Positions 11,183-24,400 of a stretch of DNA of 64,000 nt are shown here, in pieces. The stretch comes from Colwellia sp. BRX10-3 (lineage in GTDB: Bacteria > Pseudomonadota > Gammaproteobacteria > Enterobacterales > Alteromonadaceae). The notes under the pieces were generated by a model. It did not search any database. It saw nothing but the letters and a program-made list of their open reading frames with translations, and was not told the DNA's origin. Within the stretch, counting starts at the first letter, position 1. Each line of letters opens with the position of its first letter. Where the stretch lies: the NCBI RefSeq assembly GCF_014077505.1, contig NZ_JACGWA010000005.1, positions 162,828 to 226,827 of the forward strand, given 5' to 3'. The position numbers and the translations under genes were made by a program.

Positions 11183-11203
11183 AAGTGCTAGTGTGAACTA
11201 AAA

Positions 11204-12388
11204 TTAAGCGATAATTTTAGATACAACACCAGCACCAACTGTACGACCACCTTCACGGATTGCGAAGCGTAAACCTTCGTCCATCGCTACTGGGTTGATA
11301 AGCTCTACAACAAACTTCAAGTTGTCGCCTGGCATTACCATTTCAACACCTTCAGGAAGCTCTACAGCACCTGTGATGTCCGTTGTACGGAAGTAAAACT
11401 GTGGACGGTAGCCTTTAAAGAATGGCGTATGACGACCACCTTCATCTTTCGATAACACGTATACTTCTGATTCGAATTTAGTGTGAGGTAAAATTGAACC
11501 AGGTTGACATAGTACTTGACCACGTTCTACATCTTCACGCTTAAGACCACGTAAAAGAACACCACAGTTCTCACCAGCACGACCTTCGTCAAGCAGCTTG
11601 CGGAACATTTCAACACCTGTACAAGTCGATGTTTGTGTATCACGGATACCAACAACTTCTACTGCATCGCCAACTTTAACGATACCACGTTCAACACGAC
11701 CAGTTACTACAGTACCACGACCTGAAATTGAGAATACATCTTCGATAGGCATGATGAATGCTCCATCAATTGCACGCTCTGGCTCTGGAATGTAAGTATC
11801 TAAATGGTGAGCAAGTTCTAAAACTTTAGCTTCCCATTTCTCGTCGCCTTGTAAAGCGCCAAGTGCTGAACCTTGAATTACCGGTAAATCATCACCTGGG
11901 AATTCATATTCAGAAAGAAGTTCACGAACTTCCATTTCTACTAATTCTAATAATTCGTCATCATCAACAACATCACATTTGTTCATGAATACGATGATGT
12001 ATGGAACACCAACTTGACGTGATAGTAAGATATGCTCACGTGTTTGTGGCATAGGACCATCTGTAGCAGCAACTACTAAGATAGCACCATCCATTTGAGC
12101 AGCACCGGTGATCATGTTTTTGATATAATCAGCATGGCCAGGACAATCTACGTGAGCGTAGTGACGTACTTCTGTATCGTATTCGATGTGAGAAGTATTA
12201 ATAGTAATACCACGCTCACGCTCTTCAGGAGCATTATCGATTTGTGCGAAGTCTTTAACTTCACCACCGTAAGTTTTTGTTAACACTGCAGAGATAGCAG
12301 CTGTTAATGTTGTTTTACCATGATCAACGTGTCCAATAGTACCAACGTTAACATGAGGTTTATTACGTTCAAATTTTGCTTTAGCCAT
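11204..12388 (-). CDS. tufA: Elongation factor Tu, copy in the str operon
   Basis: 394 residues. G motifs are GHVDHGKT (19-26), DCPGH (81-85) and NKCD (136-139); domains II and III are complete to VVSKIIA. EF-Tu-GTP delivers aminoacyl-tRNA to the ribosomal A site. It differs from the second copy (30233-31417) at 11 residues, all between 39 and 195 (for example T39V, Y40H, E73A, V74A, V140M, H194D, H195Q reading this copy to the other). From residue 196 on the two are identical. It is the last gene of rpsL-rpsG-fusA-tuf, 68 bases after fusA. Confidence 0.98.
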   Translation of the reverse strand: MAKAKFERNKPHVNVGTIGHVDHGKTTLTAAISAVLTKTYGGEVKDFAQIDNAPEERERGITINTSHIEYDTEVRHYAHVDCPGHADYIKNMITGAAQMDGAILVVAATDGPMPQTREHILLSRQVGVPYIIVFMNKCDVVDDDELLELVEMEVRELLSEYEFPGDDLPVIQGSALGALQGDEKWEAKVLELAHHLDTYIPEPERAIDGAFIMPIEDVFSISGRGTVVTGRVERGIVKVGDAVEVVGIRDTQTSTCTGVEMFRKLLDEGRAGENCGVLLRGLKREDVERGQVLCQPGSILPHTKFESEVYVLSKDEGGRHTPFFKGYRPQFYFRTTDITGAVELPEGVEMVMPGDNLKFVVELINPVAMDEGLRFAIREGGRTVGAGVVSKIIA

Positions 12389-12456
12389 TTTTCAATTACC
12401 TTAAAGTTTATTAAAAGCCCGGCCAAAAGACCGAGCCAGACTTTCAAAAAGCCTTA

Positions 12457-14553
12457 CTAAGATTCAATTATTTTGTCGGCAACAGCCTTTGGCGCTTCGC
12501 TATATTGCTGAAACTCCATGGCATATGATGCGCGACCTTGAGTTGCACTACGTAATGCCGTAGCGTAACCAAACATTTCCGATAGTGGCACAAGTGCATT
12601 CACTACCTTAGAACCAGCTGGACCTTCGTCCATGCCATCGATCATGCCACGGCGACGATTTAAATCGCCTACAACATCACCCATGTTTGCTTCTGGCGTA
12701 ATAACTTCAACTTTCATCATAGGTTCAAGGATCACCGGTGATGCTTTTAGCACCCCCTGTCTAAAACCTATTGATGCAGCGACTTTAAACGCCATTTCGT
12801 TAGAGTCAACGTCATGAAAAGATCCGTCATAAAGCGTGACTTTGATGTCTAATAACGGGTAACCCGCTAACACACCACTGTCCATTTGCTCTCGACAACC
12901 CTTTTCAATTGAAGGGATAAATTCTTTTGGAATAGTACCACCAACAATCTCGTTAACAAACTCGAAACCTTTACCTTCTGGCAATGGCTCCAATTTCAAC
13001 CAAACATGACCAAATTGACCACGACCACCTGATTGACGAACAAATTTACCTTCCACTTCAACTGTTGAACGAATGGTCTCGCGATAAGCCACCTGTGGAT
13101 TACCGACATTACATTCAACGCCAAATTCACGTTTCATACGTTCAACCAAAATATCGAGGTGTAATTCCCCCATACCTGAAATGATGGTTTGACCCGTATC
13201 TTCATCAGAAACTACTCTAAATGACGGATCTTCTGCGGCCAACTTACCTAACGCAATGCCCATTTTTTCTTGGGCAGCGACAGTTTTTGGCTCAACTGCT
13301 ACAGAAATTACTGGCTCCGGAAATTCCATCCGTTCAAGTGTGATCACGTGATTCGCATCACATAAAGTATCACCTGTGGTGACATCTTTAAGACCAATAG
13401 CCGCAGCTATATCACCTGCACGTACTTCTTTAATTTCCTTGCGGTCATTTGCGTGCATTTGCACAATACGACCTAAGCGTTCTTTTTTGCCTTTCACAGG
13501 ATTGTATATACTGTCGCCAGTTTTTACTACACCTGAGTATACGCGAAAGAACGTTAACGTACCGACAAACGGGTCAGTCGCGATTTTAAATGCTAAAGCA
13601 GCAAATGGCGCTTTATCATCAGCTTCACGACAACCTTCAGTTTCGTTTTTGTCATTATTAATACCTTTTATCGCTTCAACATCTGTTGGCGCAGGTAGAA
13701 ATTCTATGACAGCATCAAGTACTGCTTGTACGCCTTTATTTTTGAAAGCTGAACCACAAGAACAAAGGACAATTTCATTGTTTAGCGTACGGGTACGTAG
13801 CGCAGATTTTATTTCTGCTTCGGATAAGTCCCCTTCTTCAAGGTATTTATCCATTAGTTCTTCAGAGGCTTCTGCAGCTTCAGAGACAAGGTTTTCATGC
13901 CAGTGTTCGGCTTGTTCTTGCATCTCTGCTGGAATATCTTCATAAGTAAATGTCATGCCCTGGTCACTTTCGTTCCAGTTAATAGCTTTCATTTTAATTA
14001 AGTCGACAACACCAGTAAAGTCATCTTCAGCGCCAATTGCTAATTGAATTGGTACTGCGTTTGCTTTCAAGCGAGAATTAAGTTGCTCAACAACAGCTAA
14101 GAAGTCCGCACCTGTGCGGTCCATCTTATTAACAAAAACTAAACGTGGAACAGAGTATCTCTCCATTTGACGCCAAACTGTTTCTGTTTGTGGTTGAACT
14201 CCTGAAGATGCACACAAGACTAATACCGCACCATCTAATACACGTAATGAACGTTCTACTTCAATTGTAAAATCTACGTGACCAGGGGTGTCGATGATAT
14301 TTATGTGATGGTCTTCAAATTGTGCTTCCATCCCTTTCCAAAAACAAGTAGTAGCTGCAGAGGTTATGGTTATACCACGCTCCTGCTCTTGTTCCATCCA
14401 GTCCATAGTGGCTGCGCCATCATGAACTTCACCGATCTTATGTGAAAGACCAGTATAGAAAAGTACCCTTTCTGTTGTTGTCGTTTTACCGGCATCGACA
14501 TGAGCACAAATACCGATATTTCGGTAACGCTCAATAGGGGTTATACGTGCCAC
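12457..14553 (-). CDS. fusA: Elongation factor G (main copy, str operon)
   Basis: 698 residues. It begins [20 protein letters not shown] and has the P-loop [22 protein letters not shown] and NKMDR, the usual domain II beta barrel, and domain IV with [17 protein letters not shown]. It drives translocation and, with RRF, ribosome recycling. Its place between rpsG and tuf marks it as the primary EF-G; a divergent second copy lies at 6371-8470. The 138-base gap before it (14554-14691) is longer than usual and holds two inverted repeats. Confidence 0.98.
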   Translation of the reverse strand: MARITPIERYRNIGICAHVDAGKTTTTERVLFYTGLSHKIGEVHDGAATMDWMEQEQERGITITSAATTCFWKGMEAQFEDHHINIIDTPGHVDFTIEVERSLRVLDGAVLVLCASSGVQPQTETVWRQMERYSVPRLVFVNKMDRTGADFLAVVEQLNSRLKANAVPIQLAIGAEDDFTGVVDLIKMKAINWNESDQGMTFTYEDIPAEMQEQAEHWHENLVSEAAEASEELMDKYLEEGDLSEAEIKSALRTRTLNNEIVLCSCGSAFKNKGVQAVLDAVIEFLPAPTDVEAIKGINNDKNETEGCREADDKAPFAALAFKIATDPFVGTLTFFRVYSGVVKTGDSIYNPVKGKKERLGRIVQMHANDRKEIKEVRAGDIAAAIGLKDVTTGDTLCDANHVITLERMEFPEPVISVAVEPKTVAAQEKMGIALGKLAAEDPSFRVVSDEDTGQTIISGMGELHLDILVERMKREFGVECNVGNPQVAYRETIRSTVEVEGKFVRQSGGRGQFGHVWLKLEPLPEGKGFEFVNEIVGGTIPKEFIPSIEKGCREQMDSGVLAGYPLLDIKVTLYDGSFHDVDSNEMAFKVAASIGFRQGVLKASPVILEPMMKVEVITPEANMGDVVGDLNRRRGMIDGMDEGPAGSKVVNALVPLSEMFGYATALRSATQGRASYAMEFQQYSEAPKAVADKIIES

Positions 14554-14664
14554 AATTTCTTCCTCTTTCTGAGAATTTCTCTCAGATTATAAAACAGTTG
14601 TGGCTATCACTTTGTATCTATATAGATAGTCGATGATAACCACGGCATTACGCTTATTATACAA

Positions 14665-14681
14665 CTAGCAATTTTTGCTAG
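14665..14681 (-). other. Stem-loop between rpsG and fusA
   Basis: CTAGCAA and TTGCTAG form a perfect 7-bp stem with a 3-base loop just after the rpsG stop. A second, larger inverted repeat in the same gap pairs GTGGCTATCA with TGATAACCAC. Neither is followed by a T run on the minus strand, so they look like mRNA processing or stability elements and not terminators. Confidence 0.4.
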
Positions 14682-14691
14682 TGCATAATAT

Positions 14692-15177
<486 letters not shown>

Positions 15178-15273
15178 TTATATTCAGGATAAACCCAAAA
15201 TGTAATATGTTATTTGGCCTTACTTAACGTTTCTATTCTTTTACTTATTTTTCATAAGTGTAGAAAGGGAAAC

Positions 15274-15666
<393 letters not shown>

Positions 15667-15757
15667 TTAAATTTGTGTAAATTCCAATCAATGGGGAAAT
15701 TTACACCCTTATAAACGTGAAAATCCGCGACTCTAAATTCTATACACAAGTGTACGG

Positions 15758-15787
15758 AATATAGGGTCGCGGAATTCTATAGGTCAA
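15758..15787 (-). promoter_or_regulatory. Candidate promoter of the str operon
   Basis: On the minus strand TTGACC (15782-15787) is followed after 18 bases by TATATT (15758-15763), about 110 bases upstream of rpsL. It lies in the 214-base gap after rpoC, so the str operon can be transcribed on its own as well as by readthrough from rpoBC. Confidence 0.55.
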
Positions 15788-15791
15788 GCTT

Positions 15792-15826
15792 TAACCTGTC
15801 AAGCTTTACTCGCATTAGACAGGTTA
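15792..15826 (-). other. Inverted repeat between rpoC and rpsL
   Basis: TAACCTGTC (15792-15800) and GACAGGTTA (15818-15826) form a perfect 9-bp stem with a 17-base loop, 37 bases after the rpoC stop. No T run follows on the minus strand, so it is not a standard terminator; it may be a processing site, a weak pause or a protein-binding site next to the -35 box of the str promoter. Confidence 0.4.
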
Positions 15827-15862
15827 TTCATCTGCTTTTAACCAATTTATCTTTATTATGTA

Positions 15863-18800
15863 CTATGAAGATAAATCTGCATTTAAAGCGTCTGTTAGTG
15901 CTTGCGCTGCGTCGTCAGCTGATACTGTTACTTCTTCAGCAGGAACGGCGTTTTTAGCACGCGCGCGTTCTTGATGATAAGCATAACCTGTACCTGCTGG
16001 GATTAAGCGACCAACAATAACGTTTTCTTTCAAGCCACGAAGCTTGTCTTTCTTACCAGCGACTGCTGCTTCAGTAAGTACACGCGTCGTTTCTTGGAAA
16101 GATGCTGCTGAGATAAATGACTCAGTTGCTAATGATGCTTTAGTAATACCCATCATCAACATTACATATTCAGCTGGCTGCTTGCCATTAGCTTCTAGCT
16201 CACGGTTTGCGATATTAACGCGCGCCACTTCAACTATTTCGCCTTTCAAGAATTCACCATCACCAGCGTCTAAAATCTCACACTTGCGGATCATTTGACG
16301 AACGATAACTTCAATGTGCTTATCGTTAATTTTAACACCTTGTAAACGGTATACTTCTTGTACTTCGTTAACAATGTAGTTAGCTACTGGAGCAACACCA
16401 CGTAAACGCAAGATATCGTGTGGAGACTCTGGACCATCGGCAATAACTTCACCTTTAAGTACAGATTCACCTTCAAACACGTTTAGTTGACGCATTTTAG
16501 GGATCATCTCTTCGTAAACTTCACCACTTGGTTGAGTGATTAATAAACGCACTTTACCTTTAGTTTCTTTACCGAAGGCGATAATACCTGTTTTCTCAGC
16601 TAAGATAGCTGGAAGCTTAGGCTTACGTGCTTCAAATAAATCTGCTACACGTGGTAAACCACCGGTAATATCACGCGTTTTTGACGATGCTTGTGGAATA
16701 CGGGCTAGCGCATCACCAATACCAACTTCTGCACCATCTTCAAGGTTAATAATCGCGTTACCCGGTAAGAAGTACTGTGCTGGAATTTCAGTACCGGCTA
16801 TCATCACGTCGTTGCCTTTAGCATCAACTAACTTAACCGCTGGGCGCATTTCTTTACCCGCAGTGTTACGTTGACCTGCTTCAGTGACTACGATGCTAGA
16901 TAAACCAGTAAGCTCATCAGTTTGACGAACCATAGTTACGCCATCAATAAGTTCAACGAATTGAACCTTACCACCAACCTCAGTGATAATTGGATGCGTA
17001 TGCGGATCCCAATTAGCGATGATGTCGCCAGATTTGATTGCTTCACCATCTTTCTTATTAAGAATGGTACCGTAAGGAACTTTATAACGCTCTTTCTCAC
17101 GACCAAGCTCATCAATTACTGTTAGTTCAGATGAACGTGAAGTTATTACTAAGTTATCTTCAGGGTTAGTTACAAATTTAGCATTTTGTAATTTCAGTGT
17201 ACCTGTGTTCTTAACTTGTACGTTGTTCTCTGCTGATGCACGAGATGCCGCACCACCAATGTGGAACGTACGCATAGTTAACTGAGTACCAGGTTCACCG
17301 ATAGATTGTGCTGCCACAACACCAATCGCTTCACCTTGGTTGATCATATGACCACGAGCCAAATCACGACCGTAACAATGAGCACAAATACCAAAATCGG
17401 TTTTACAGGTAATGATTGAGCGAACTTTCATTTGATCAATTGAATTTTTTTCAATGAAATCACATAACGCTTCGTCAATTAAAGTATTACGAGGTAATAA
17501 CACTTCATCAGTACCAGGTTTCACAACATCTTCAGCTACAACACGACCAAGCACACGTTCACGTAACGGCTCAACAACATCACCACCTTCAATTAATGGT
17601 GTCATTTGTAAACCGTCTAATGTGCCACAGTCATGTTCGGTAACAACCAAATCTTGTGCAACATCAACTAAACGACGAGTTAAATAACCCGAGTTAGCCG
17701 TTTTCAATGCCGTATCAGCCAAACCTTTACGCGCACCATGTGTTGAGATGAAGTACTGTAGTACATTCAAACCTTCACGGAAGTTAGCGGTGATTGGTGT
17801 TTCGATGATTGAACCATCTGGTTTAGCCATCAAACCACGCATACCTGCAAGCTGACGAATCTGAGCAGCACTACCACGAGCACCTGAATCCGCCATCATG
17901 TAGATTGAGTTGAAAGAGTCTTGCTCTTCTGGCTCACCGTCGCGGTTTATCACAGTTTCTTTTGATAAGTTGTCCATCATCGCTTTCGAGATTTTCTCGT
18001 TGGCAGAAGACCAAATATCAATAACTTTGTTGTATTTTTCACCCTGAGTTACAAGACCTTGCTCGAACTGAGTTTGAATTTCTTTAACTTCTTCTTCTGA
18101 ATCTTCGATAATAGTGTATTTCGCTGCCGGAATAACCATATCGTCGATACCAACTGAAGCACCCGCGATCATCGCGTAGTGGAAACCTGTATACATAATT
18201 TGGTCAGCAAAGATAACAGTATCTTTAAGACCTAAGTTACGGTACGCATGGTTGATCAGTTTTGAAATTGGCTTTTTACCTAGTGGCTGATCAATAAGAT
18301 CATAAGGCATGCCATCTGGACATACTTGCCATAAGATTGCACGACCAACAGTAGTATCACGAAGCTTAGTAACAGGCTCAAGCACACCATCTGCATTGCG
18401 AACATGTTCAGTAATACGAATTTTCACTCGGGCATGAAGTTCAGCAAAACCTGTACGGTAAGCTTTTTCAGCTTCTTTGATGTCGGTAAAAATCATACCT
18501 TCACCTAAACCATTTACACGATCACGTGTTAGGTAATATAAACCTAATACAACATCTTGTGATGGTACGATGATAGGATCACCATTCGCTGGAGAAAGTA
18601 CGTTATTCGTTGACATCATCAACGTACGCGCTTCCATTTGTGCTTCGATTGTCAACGGTACATGTACCGCCATTTGGTCACCATCGAAATCGGCGTTATA
18701 TGCCGCACAAACCAACGGGTGTAAATGAATCGCTTTACCTTCAATTAATACAGGTTCAAACGCTTGGATACCCAATCTATGAAGTGTTGGTGCACGGTTA

Positions 18801-20068
18801 AGCATAACCGGATGTTCACGAATTACTTCATCTAGTACATCCCAAACTTCAGCGCCTTCACGCTCTACTAATTTCTTAGCAGCTTTGATTGTTGTGGCTA
18901 AACCACGCGCTTCTAATTTACCGTAAATAAATGGCTTGAATAGTTCAAGTGCCATCTTCTTAGGTAAACCACATTGATGCAAACGTAGTGTAGGACCAAC
19001 AGTAATTACAGAACGACCAGAATAATCAACACGTTTACCCAATAAGTTCTGACGGAAACGACCTTGCTTACCTTTGATCATATCGGCAAGTGATTTAAGA
19101 GGTCGTTTGTTAGAACCGGTAATTGCACGACCACGACGACCGTTATCAAGCAATGCATCAACAGACTCTTGCAACATACGCTTTTCGTTACGTACGATAA
19201 TATCTGGTGCTACTAGGTCAAGAAGACGTTTCAAACGGTTGTTACGGTTAATAACACGACGATATAAATCGTTTAAGTCAGACGTTGCGAAACGACCACC
19301 ATCTAATGGTACCAACGGACGTAAATCTGGTGGTAAAATTGGTAAAACGTTCATGATCATCCACTCAGGCTTATTACCTGATGCCGCGAATGCTTCCATT
19401 AATTTTAAACGTTTAGTGATTTTTTTACGTTTTGTTTCAGAGCCAATTTCAGGTAACTCTTCACGCATTTGCGCTACTTCACCGTCAAGATCAATCTGTT
19501 TCAATAACGCAAGTACCGCTTCAGCACCCATTAGGGCGTCGAATTCGTCACCGTGCTCTTCTAACGCATCAAGATATTCTTCTTCGGTTAGAATTTGGCT
19601 TTTTTCTAATGTTGTCATACCAGGTTCGGTAACAACATAAGATTCAAAATAAAGCACACGTTCAATATCACGTAGCGTCATGTCTAATAATAGACCGATA
19701 CGTGATGGTAAAGACTTTAAGAACCAAATGTGGGCAACTGGACTTGCTAATTCGATATGACCCATACGGTCACGTCGAACTTTAGTCAATGTAACTTCTA
19801 CGCCACATTTTTCACAAATTACACCACGGTGCTTAAGGCGTTTGTATTTGCCACAAAGACATTCATAGTCTTTTACTGGGCCAAATATACGCGCACAGAA
19901 CAATCCATCACGTTCCGGCTTAAAAGTACGATAGTTAATCGTCTCAGGTTTCTTTACCTCACCAAATGACCATGAACGAATCATGTCAGGTGAAGCTAGC
20001 CCGATGCGAATTCCATCGAACTCTTCTGTTTGATTTTGTTGCTTAAGAAACTTAAGTAAATCTTTCAC
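15863..20068 (-). CDS. rpoC: DNA-directed RNA polymerase subunit beta'
   Basis: 1401 residues (E. coli: 1407). The N-terminal zinc ribbon has Cys70, Cys72, Cys85 and Cys88, the same positions as in E. coli. The catalytic [12 protein letters not shown] motif with the three magnesium-binding aspartates lies near residue 458-469. The second zinc site has CGTLDG... and [12 protein letters not shown]. The bridge helix and trigger loop region ([16 protein letters not shown]) is intact. It follows rpoB by 105 bases. Confidence 0.98.
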   Translation of the reverse strand: MKDLLKFLKQQNQTEEFDGIRIGLASPDMIRSWSFGEVKKPETINYRTFKPERDGLFCARIFGPVKDYECLCGKYKRLKHRGVICEKCGVEVTLTKVRRDRMGHIELASPVAHIWFLKSLPSRIGLLLDMTLRDIERVLYFESYVVTEPGMTTLEKSQILTEEEYLDALEEHGDEFDALMGAEAVLALLKQIDLDGEVAQMREELPEIGSETKRKKITKRLKLMEAFAASGNKPEWMIMNVLPILPPDLRPLVPLDGGRFATSDLNDLYRRVINRNNRLKRLLDLVAPDIIVRNEKRMLQESVDALLDNGRRGRAITGSNKRPLKSLADMIKGKQGRFRQNLLGKRVDYSGRSVITVGPTLRLHQCGLPKKMALELFKPFIYGKLEARGLATTIKAAKKLVEREGAEVWDVLDEVIREHPVMLNRAPTLHRLGIQAFEPVLIEGKAIHLHPLVCAAYNADFDGDQMAVHVPLTIEAQMEARTLMMSTNNVLSPANGDPIIVPSQDVVLGLYYLTRDRVNGLGEGMIFTDIKEAEKAYRTGFAELHARVKIRITEHVRNADGVLEPVTKLRDTTVGRAILWQVCPDGMPYDLIDQPLGKKPISKLINHAYRNLGLKDTVIFADQIMYTGFHYAMIAGASVGIDDMVIPAAKYTIIEDSEEEVKEIQTQFEQGLVTQGEKYNKVIDIWSSANEKISKAMMDNLSKETVINRDGEPEEQDSFNSIYMMADSGARGSAAQIRQLAGMRGLMAKPDGSIIETPITANFREGLNVLQYFISTHGARKGLADTALKTANSGYLTRRLVDVAQDLVVTEHDCGTLDGLQMTPLIEGGDVVEPLRERVLGRVVAEDVVKPGTDEVLLPRNTLIDEALCDFIEKNSIDQMKVRSIITCKTDFGICAHCYGRDLARGHMINQGEAIGVVAAQSIGEPGTQLTMRTFHIGGAASRASAENNVQVKNTGTLKLQNAKFVTNPEDNLVITSRSSELTVIDELGREKERYKVPYGTILNKKDGEAIKSGDIIANWDPHTHPIITEVGGKVQFVELIDGVTMVRQTDELTGLSSIVVTEAGQRNTAGKEMRPAVKLVDAKGNDVMIAGTEIPAQYFLPGNAIINLEDGAEVGIGDALARIPQASSKTRDITGGLPRVADLFEARKPKLPAILAEKTGIIAFGKETKGKVRLLITQPSGEVYEEMIPKMRQLNVFEGESVLKGEVIADGPESPHDILRLRGVAPVANYIVNEVQEVYRLQGVKINDKHIEVIVRQMIRKCEILDAGDGEFLKGEIVEVARVNIANRELEANGKQPAEYVMLMMGITKASLATESFISAASFQETTRVLTEAAVAGKKDKLRGLKENVIVGRLIPAGTGYAYHQERARAKNAVPAEEVTVSADDAAQALTDALNADLSS

Positions 20069-20173
20069 ACACTATCTCCTGTCGGAGTTAAATACCGGAG
20101 AGAACAGTTATCTGTTCTCTCCCTGTACTGACTTTCAGCGTCTGCTAAATATCAGCAATGTAGCTGCGCTAGC

Positions 20174-23100
20174 TTAGTCCTGATCCAATTCGATGTTGAT
20201 ACCCAACGAACGAATTTCTTTCAACAATACGTTGAATGATTCAGGGATGCCTGGTTCCATGCGATGATCACCGTCAACTAAGTTTTTATACATCTTAGTA
20301 CGACCGTTAACATCATCAGATTTAACCGTTAGCATTTCTTGTAAGGTATAAGCCGCACCATAAGCTTCAAGTGCCCATACTTCCATCTCACCGAAACGCT
20401 GACCACCAAACTGTGCTTTACCACCCAATGGTTGTTGTGTTACTAGCGAGTATGAACCCGTAGAACGCGCATGCATTTTGTCATCAACTAAATGGTTTAG
20501 TTTCAACATATACATGTAACCAACAGTTACTGGACGCTCAAAGTTACGACCAGTACGGCCATCAGTAAGCGTGAACTGACCACTTTCAGGCATATCAGCA
20601 AGTTTAAATAAGTCTTTAATCTCTTTCTCGCTCGCACCGTCAAATACTGGTGTAGCAATCGGAAGACCTGCACGTAAGTTACCCGCTAAGCGCATAATTT
20701 CATCATCAGAGAATGAATCAATATCGACTTTTTGGCGAGACTCACCTAAGTTGTAAACTTCTTTCAAGAATTCACGTAATTTATGAATTTCTTGCTGAGC
20801 TTCCAACATGCGGTTAATTTTTTCACCAATACCACGTGCTGCCATACCTAAATGCGTTTCTAGGATCTGACCAATGTTCATTCGTGATGGTACACCCAAT
20901 GGGTTAAGTACTACATCAACTGGAACACCGTGCTCATCGTAAGGCATGTCTTCAACAGGTACTACGTTTGAAATAACACCTTTGTTACCATGACGACCGG
21001 CCATTTTATCACCTGGCTGGATACGACGCTTAACTGCTAAATGCACTTTAACTATTTTCAATACGCCCGGTGCTAAATCTGCACCTTGTGTGATTTTACG
21101 ACGCTTAACTTCATATTTCTTATCAAAATCAGCTTTTATGTTGTCATATTGTTCAGCGATTTGTTCAAGCTCTGACTGTTGACCTTCATCAGCTAAGTTC
21201 TGAACTAACCACTTATCACGAGACATACTGTTAAGATCAGATTCATTTAAACCTGAGCCTAATAATAATTTCTTCGCACGAGCGTAAATGCCATCTTCTA
21301 GAATACTGAACTCATCACCCAAGTCTTTCTTAACTTGTTTAAGTTGCATTTCTTCGATTTCAACAGCACGAGCATCTTTTTCAACACCGTCACGGGTGAA
21401 GATTTGTACATCAATGATAGTACCAGACACGGAGTTAGGAACACGTAAAGAGCTGTCTTTAACATCAGCGGCTTTTTCACCAAAGATTGCACGTAATAGT
21501 TTTTCTTCTGGCGTTAACTGTGTTTCACCTTTAGGAGTAACTTTACCCACTAAAATGTCGCCACCGTTAACTTCAGCACCAATGTAAACAACACCCGCTT
21601 CATCTAATTTAGATAATGCAGATTCGCCAACATTTGGAATATCAGCCGTAATTTCTTCGCTGCCAAGCTTAGTATCACGAGCGATACAAGTTAATTCTTG
21701 AATATGAATCGTAGTGAAACGATCTTCAGTAGCTACACGCTCAGATAACAACATTGAATCTTCAAAGTTGTAACCATTCCAAGGCATGAAAGCAATACGC
21801 ATGTTTTGACCAAGCGCCAATTCACCCATATCGGTAGAAGGACCATCAGCTAAAACATCACCACGAACTACAGGTTCAGCCATACGACACAATGGACGTT
21901 GGTTGATACATGTATTTTGGTTTGAACGGGTGTATTTAGTTAAGTTATAAATATCAATGCCCGCTTCACCAGCGTGCATTTCATTTTCATTAACTTTAAC
22001 AACGATACGTGATGCATCAACGTAAGCAACAACACCACCACGTTTAGCAACAACAGTTACACCTGAATCAACAGCAACAATTTTTTCCATACCCGTACCA
22101 ACAAGTGGTTTATCCACTCTTAATGTAGGTACTGCTTGACGTTGCATGTTCGAGCCCATCAAGGCACGGTTAGCATCATCGTGTTCTAGGAACGGAATAA
22201 GTGATGCCGCCACAGATACGATTTGTTGTGGTGAAACATCCATATACTGAACTTGTTCAGCAGACATTAGGGTAAATTCGTTTTTATGACGACAAGCTAC
22301 TAAGCCTGCAACCAATTTACCATCCGCATCAACTTCAGCGGTAGTTTGTGCAATCACGAAGTTGCCTTCTTCGATTGCAGAAAGGTAATCTATGTCATCA
22401 GTGATCAAACCATCAACGATTTTACGGTAAGGTGTTTCCAAGAAACCGAAATCGTTAGTACGTGCATAACACGATAACGAGTTGATCAAACCAATGTTTG
22501 GACCTTCCGGTGTTTCAATTGGACAAACACGACCATAATGAGTTGGATGAACATCACGTACTTCAAAACCAGCACGTTCACGTGTCAAACCACCCGGCCC
22601 TAAAGCAGAAATACGACGCTTATGCGTCACTTCTGATAACGGGTTGTTTTGGTCCATAAATTGTGACAATTGTGATGAACCAAAGAATTCTTTAACGGCA
22701 GCAGAAATCGGCTTAGCGTTAATTAAATCTTGTGGCATGATCGCATCTAAGTCACCAAGACTTAAACGTTCACGAACAGCACGCTCAACACGTACTAAAC
22801 CAACACGAAATTGGTTTTCTGCCATTTCACCAACAGAACGTATACGACGGTTACCTAAGTGATCAATATCATCCACTTCACCTTTACCGTCACGAATGCC
22901 GATTAAAGTTTTCATTACTGAAATGATATCTTCTTTAGATAATACACCCGTACCTACATCATCAGCATTACCAACACGACGGTTGAACTTCATACGACCT
23001 ACCGTTGATAAGTCATAACGTTCTAGTGCGAAAAATAGGTTATTGAATAACGTATCTGCAGCGTCTTTTGTTGGTGGCTCGCCAGGACGCATCATACGGT

Positions 23101-24202
23101 AAATTTCAACTAACGCTTCTAATCGGTTGGTTGAGTTATCTACACGAAGTGTGTCTGACATATATGAACCAACATCGAATTCGTTCATATATAAAGTAGA
23201 AAGTACTTTATGACCTGCTTGACTTAATTCAGCTAGCATTTCTAGCGTGATTTCAGCATTAGGTTCAGCTATCACTTCACCGGTAGATTTGTCGATATAG
23301 GCTTTAGAAAGTACTTTGCCTACAATATATTCCGCAGGTACTTCTAGCTTTTCAAGCTTAGCTTTTTCTAGTGATCTAATATGGCGAGCAGTAATACGAC
23401 GACCTTGCTCAACTAAAACATCACCTTTAGGCAGTTTTATATCGAAAGTAGCTGTTTCACCACGTAAGCGTTCTGGAATTAAATCCATTACTAACTTATC
23501 GCCTTTAATCGTAAAATCTGTTGTATCGTAGAAGATATCTAAAATTTCTTCTGTTGAGTACTCTAAAGCACGCAAAATTATTGACGCCGGTAATTTACGA
23601 CGACGGTCAATACGAACAAATAAGTTATCTTTTGGATCAAATTCGAAATCTAACCATGAACCACGGTAAGGTATAACGCGGGCGTTATATAACACTTTAC
23701 CTGATGAATGCGTTTTCCCTTTATCGTGATCGAAAAACACACCTGGAGAACGGTGTAATTGAGAAACAATAACACGCTCAGTACCATTGATGACAAACGT
23801 ACCGTTGTCAGTCATTAATGGTATTTCACCCATGTATACTTCTTGTTCTTTGATATCTTTTACTGTGCCTGCCGCCGCTTCTTTATCATAAACTACTAGA
23901 CGTAATTTAACGCGTAATGGCGCAGAGTAGGTTATACCGCGAATTTGACATTCTTTAACGTCAAATAACGGTTCGCCCAAACGATAGCTTACATATTGTA
24001 ATTCTGAGCTACCAGAATAAGCTTTAATTGGAAAAATAGAATGAAATGCAGCCTCTAGGCCTGTTTCACCAGTTGGATCAATATCAATAAACTTACGGAA
24101 AGATTCGAGTTGGATTGATAACAAGAATGGATAATCCATTACTTGCACACTTTTACCAAAGTCCTTACGAATACGTTTCTTTTCAGAGTAAGAGTAAACC
24201 AT
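20174..24202 (-). CDS. rpoB: DNA-directed RNA polymerase subunit beta
   Basis: From the ATG at 24202 the product has 1342 residues, the same as E. coli RpoB, and begins [20 protein letters not shown]. The frame is open for 26 more codons upstream, but GAGGAA is well placed before 24202 and the extension has no counterpart. The rifampicin region is wild type in character ([20 protein letters not shown], then [11 protein letters not shown]). The C-terminal [19 protein letters not shown] and [19 protein letters not shown] segments are present. It is preceded by an attenuator-like hairpin at 24333-24363. Confidence 0.97.
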   Translation of the reverse strand: MVYSYSEKKRIRKDFGKSVQVMDYPFLLSIQLESFRKFIDIDPTGETGLEAAFHSIFPIKAYSGSSELQYVSYRLGEPLFDVKECQIRGITYSAPLRVKLRLVVYDKEAAAGTVKDIKEQEVYMGEIPLMTDNGTFVINGTERVIVSQLHRSPGVFFDHDKGKTHSSGKVLYNARVIPYRGSWLDFEFDPKDNLFVRIDRRRKLPASIILRALEYSTEEILDIFYDTTDFTIKGDKLVMDLIPERLRGETATFDIKLPKGDVLVEQGRRITARHIRSLEKAKLEKLEVPAEYIVGKVLSKAYIDKSTGEVIAEPNAEITLEMLAELSQAGHKVLSTLYMNEFDVGSYMSDTLRVDNSTNRLEALVEIYRMMRPGEPPTKDAADTLFNNLFFALERYDLSTVGRMKFNRRVGNADDVGTGVLSKEDIISVMKTLIGIRDGKGEVDDIDHLGNRRIRSVGEMAENQFRVGLVRVERAVRERLSLGDLDAIMPQDLINAKPISAAVKEFFGSSQLSQFMDQNNPLSEVTHKRRISALGPGGLTRERAGFEVRDVHPTHYGRVCPIETPEGPNIGLINSLSCYARTNDFGFLETPYRKIVDGLITDDIDYLSAIEEGNFVIAQTTAEVDADGKLVAGLVACRHKNEFTLMSAEQVQYMDVSPQQIVSVAASLIPFLEHDDANRALMGSNMQRQAVPTLRVDKPLVGTGMEKIVAVDSGVTVVAKRGGVVAYVDASRIVVKVNENEMHAGEAGIDIYNLTKYTRSNQNTCINQRPLCRMAEPVVRGDVLADGPSTDMGELALGQNMRIAFMPWNGYNFEDSMLLSERVATEDRFTTIHIQELTCIARDTKLGSEEITADIPNVGESALSKLDEAGVVYIGAEVNGGDILVGKVTPKGETQLTPEEKLLRAIFGEKAADVKDSSLRVPNSVSGTIIDVQIFTRDGVEKDARAVEIEEMQLKQVKKDLGDEFSILEDGIYARAKKLLLGSGLNESDLNSMSRDKWLVQNLADEGQQSELEQIAEQYDNIKADFDKKYEVKRRKITQGADLAPGVLKIVKVHLAVKRRIQPGDKMAGRHGNKGVISNVVPVEDMPYDEHGVPVDVVLNPLGVPSRMNIGQILETHLGMAARGIGEKINRMLEAQQEIHKLREFLKEVYNLGESRQKVDIDSFSDDEIMRLAGNLRAGLPIATPVFDGASEKEIKDLFKLADMPESGQFTLTDGRTGRNFERPVTVGYMYMLKLNHLVDDKMHARSTGSYSLVTQQPLGGKAQFGGQRFGEMEVWALEAYGAAYTLQEMLTVKSDDVNGRTKMYKNLVDGDHRMEPGIPESFNVLLKEIRSLGINIELDQD

Positions 24203-24332
24203 GGGGTTCCTCAGCTTGCTGGTTATGGCCGAATCTGCCTTTAAAAAGACAGGATATTGCAGTGATACTTTTTTTATCAAGCATCAAATAATGCACTGTT
24301 TTGGTTCAAAAAAAAACCACTTTCTTTAGCGC

Positions 24333-24363
24333 AAAAAGGCCGGTGACGTTTAAATCACCAGCC
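24333..24363 (-). terminator. Attenuator-like hairpin between rplL and rpoB
   Basis: On the minus strand GGCTGGTGA pairs with TCACCGGCC (one mismatch) and is followed by TTTTT, 130 bases before rpoB. Two smaller stem-loops come first, TCTGTTTTTAAACAGA at 24385-24400 and TTGCCTGAAAAGGCAA at 24365-24380. E. coli has a partial terminator and an RNase III site at this same place, which lower rpoBC expression relative to the L7/L12 genes; the same role is inferred here. Confidence 0.75.
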
Positions 24364-24400
24364 ATTGCCTTTTCAGGCAAATAATCTGTTTAAAAACAGA

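Larger units (their letters stand above)
10846..11203 (-). repeat. Tandem array of tuf 3'-end/terminator units downstream of the first tuf
   Basis: The landmark AAAATTAA(G/T)CGATAATT occurs near 10902, 11045 and 11200, giving periods of about 143 and 155 bases. The copy at 11200 is the real end of tuf. In the other two, read on the minus strand, GGTGCAGGTGTTGTATCT still matches the tuf codons for Gly-Ala-Gly-Val-Val-Ser, followed by about 16 bases where tuf has 3, then the tuf end ATTATCGCTTAA and a copy of the tuf terminator. So the units are decayed duplications of the tuf tail plus terminator. The mcp-side stretch 10697-10845 holds nothing I recognise. Confidence 0.85.

Noticed and set aside
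10846..11203. CRISPR array as an explanation of the regular repeats after tuf
   Set aside because: The period is too long, the whole unit (not only a short repeat) is conserved, the spacers are not unique, and the units align to the tuf end; no cas gene is near.
13376..13945. Plus-strand open frame of 189 codons inside fusA
   Set aside because: It is antisense to a conserved EF-G gene, has serine/threonine-rich low-similarity sequence, no ribosome site, and follows from codon use of the real gene.
19074..19640. Plus-strand open frame of 188 codons inside rpoC
   Set aside because: It lies antisense to a conserved part of rpoC and shows no start signal or recognisable protein features.
24203..24280. 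26-residue N-terminal extension of RpoB
   Set aside because: The frame is open, but the standard start at 24202 gives the exact E. coli length and has a good ribosome-binding site.
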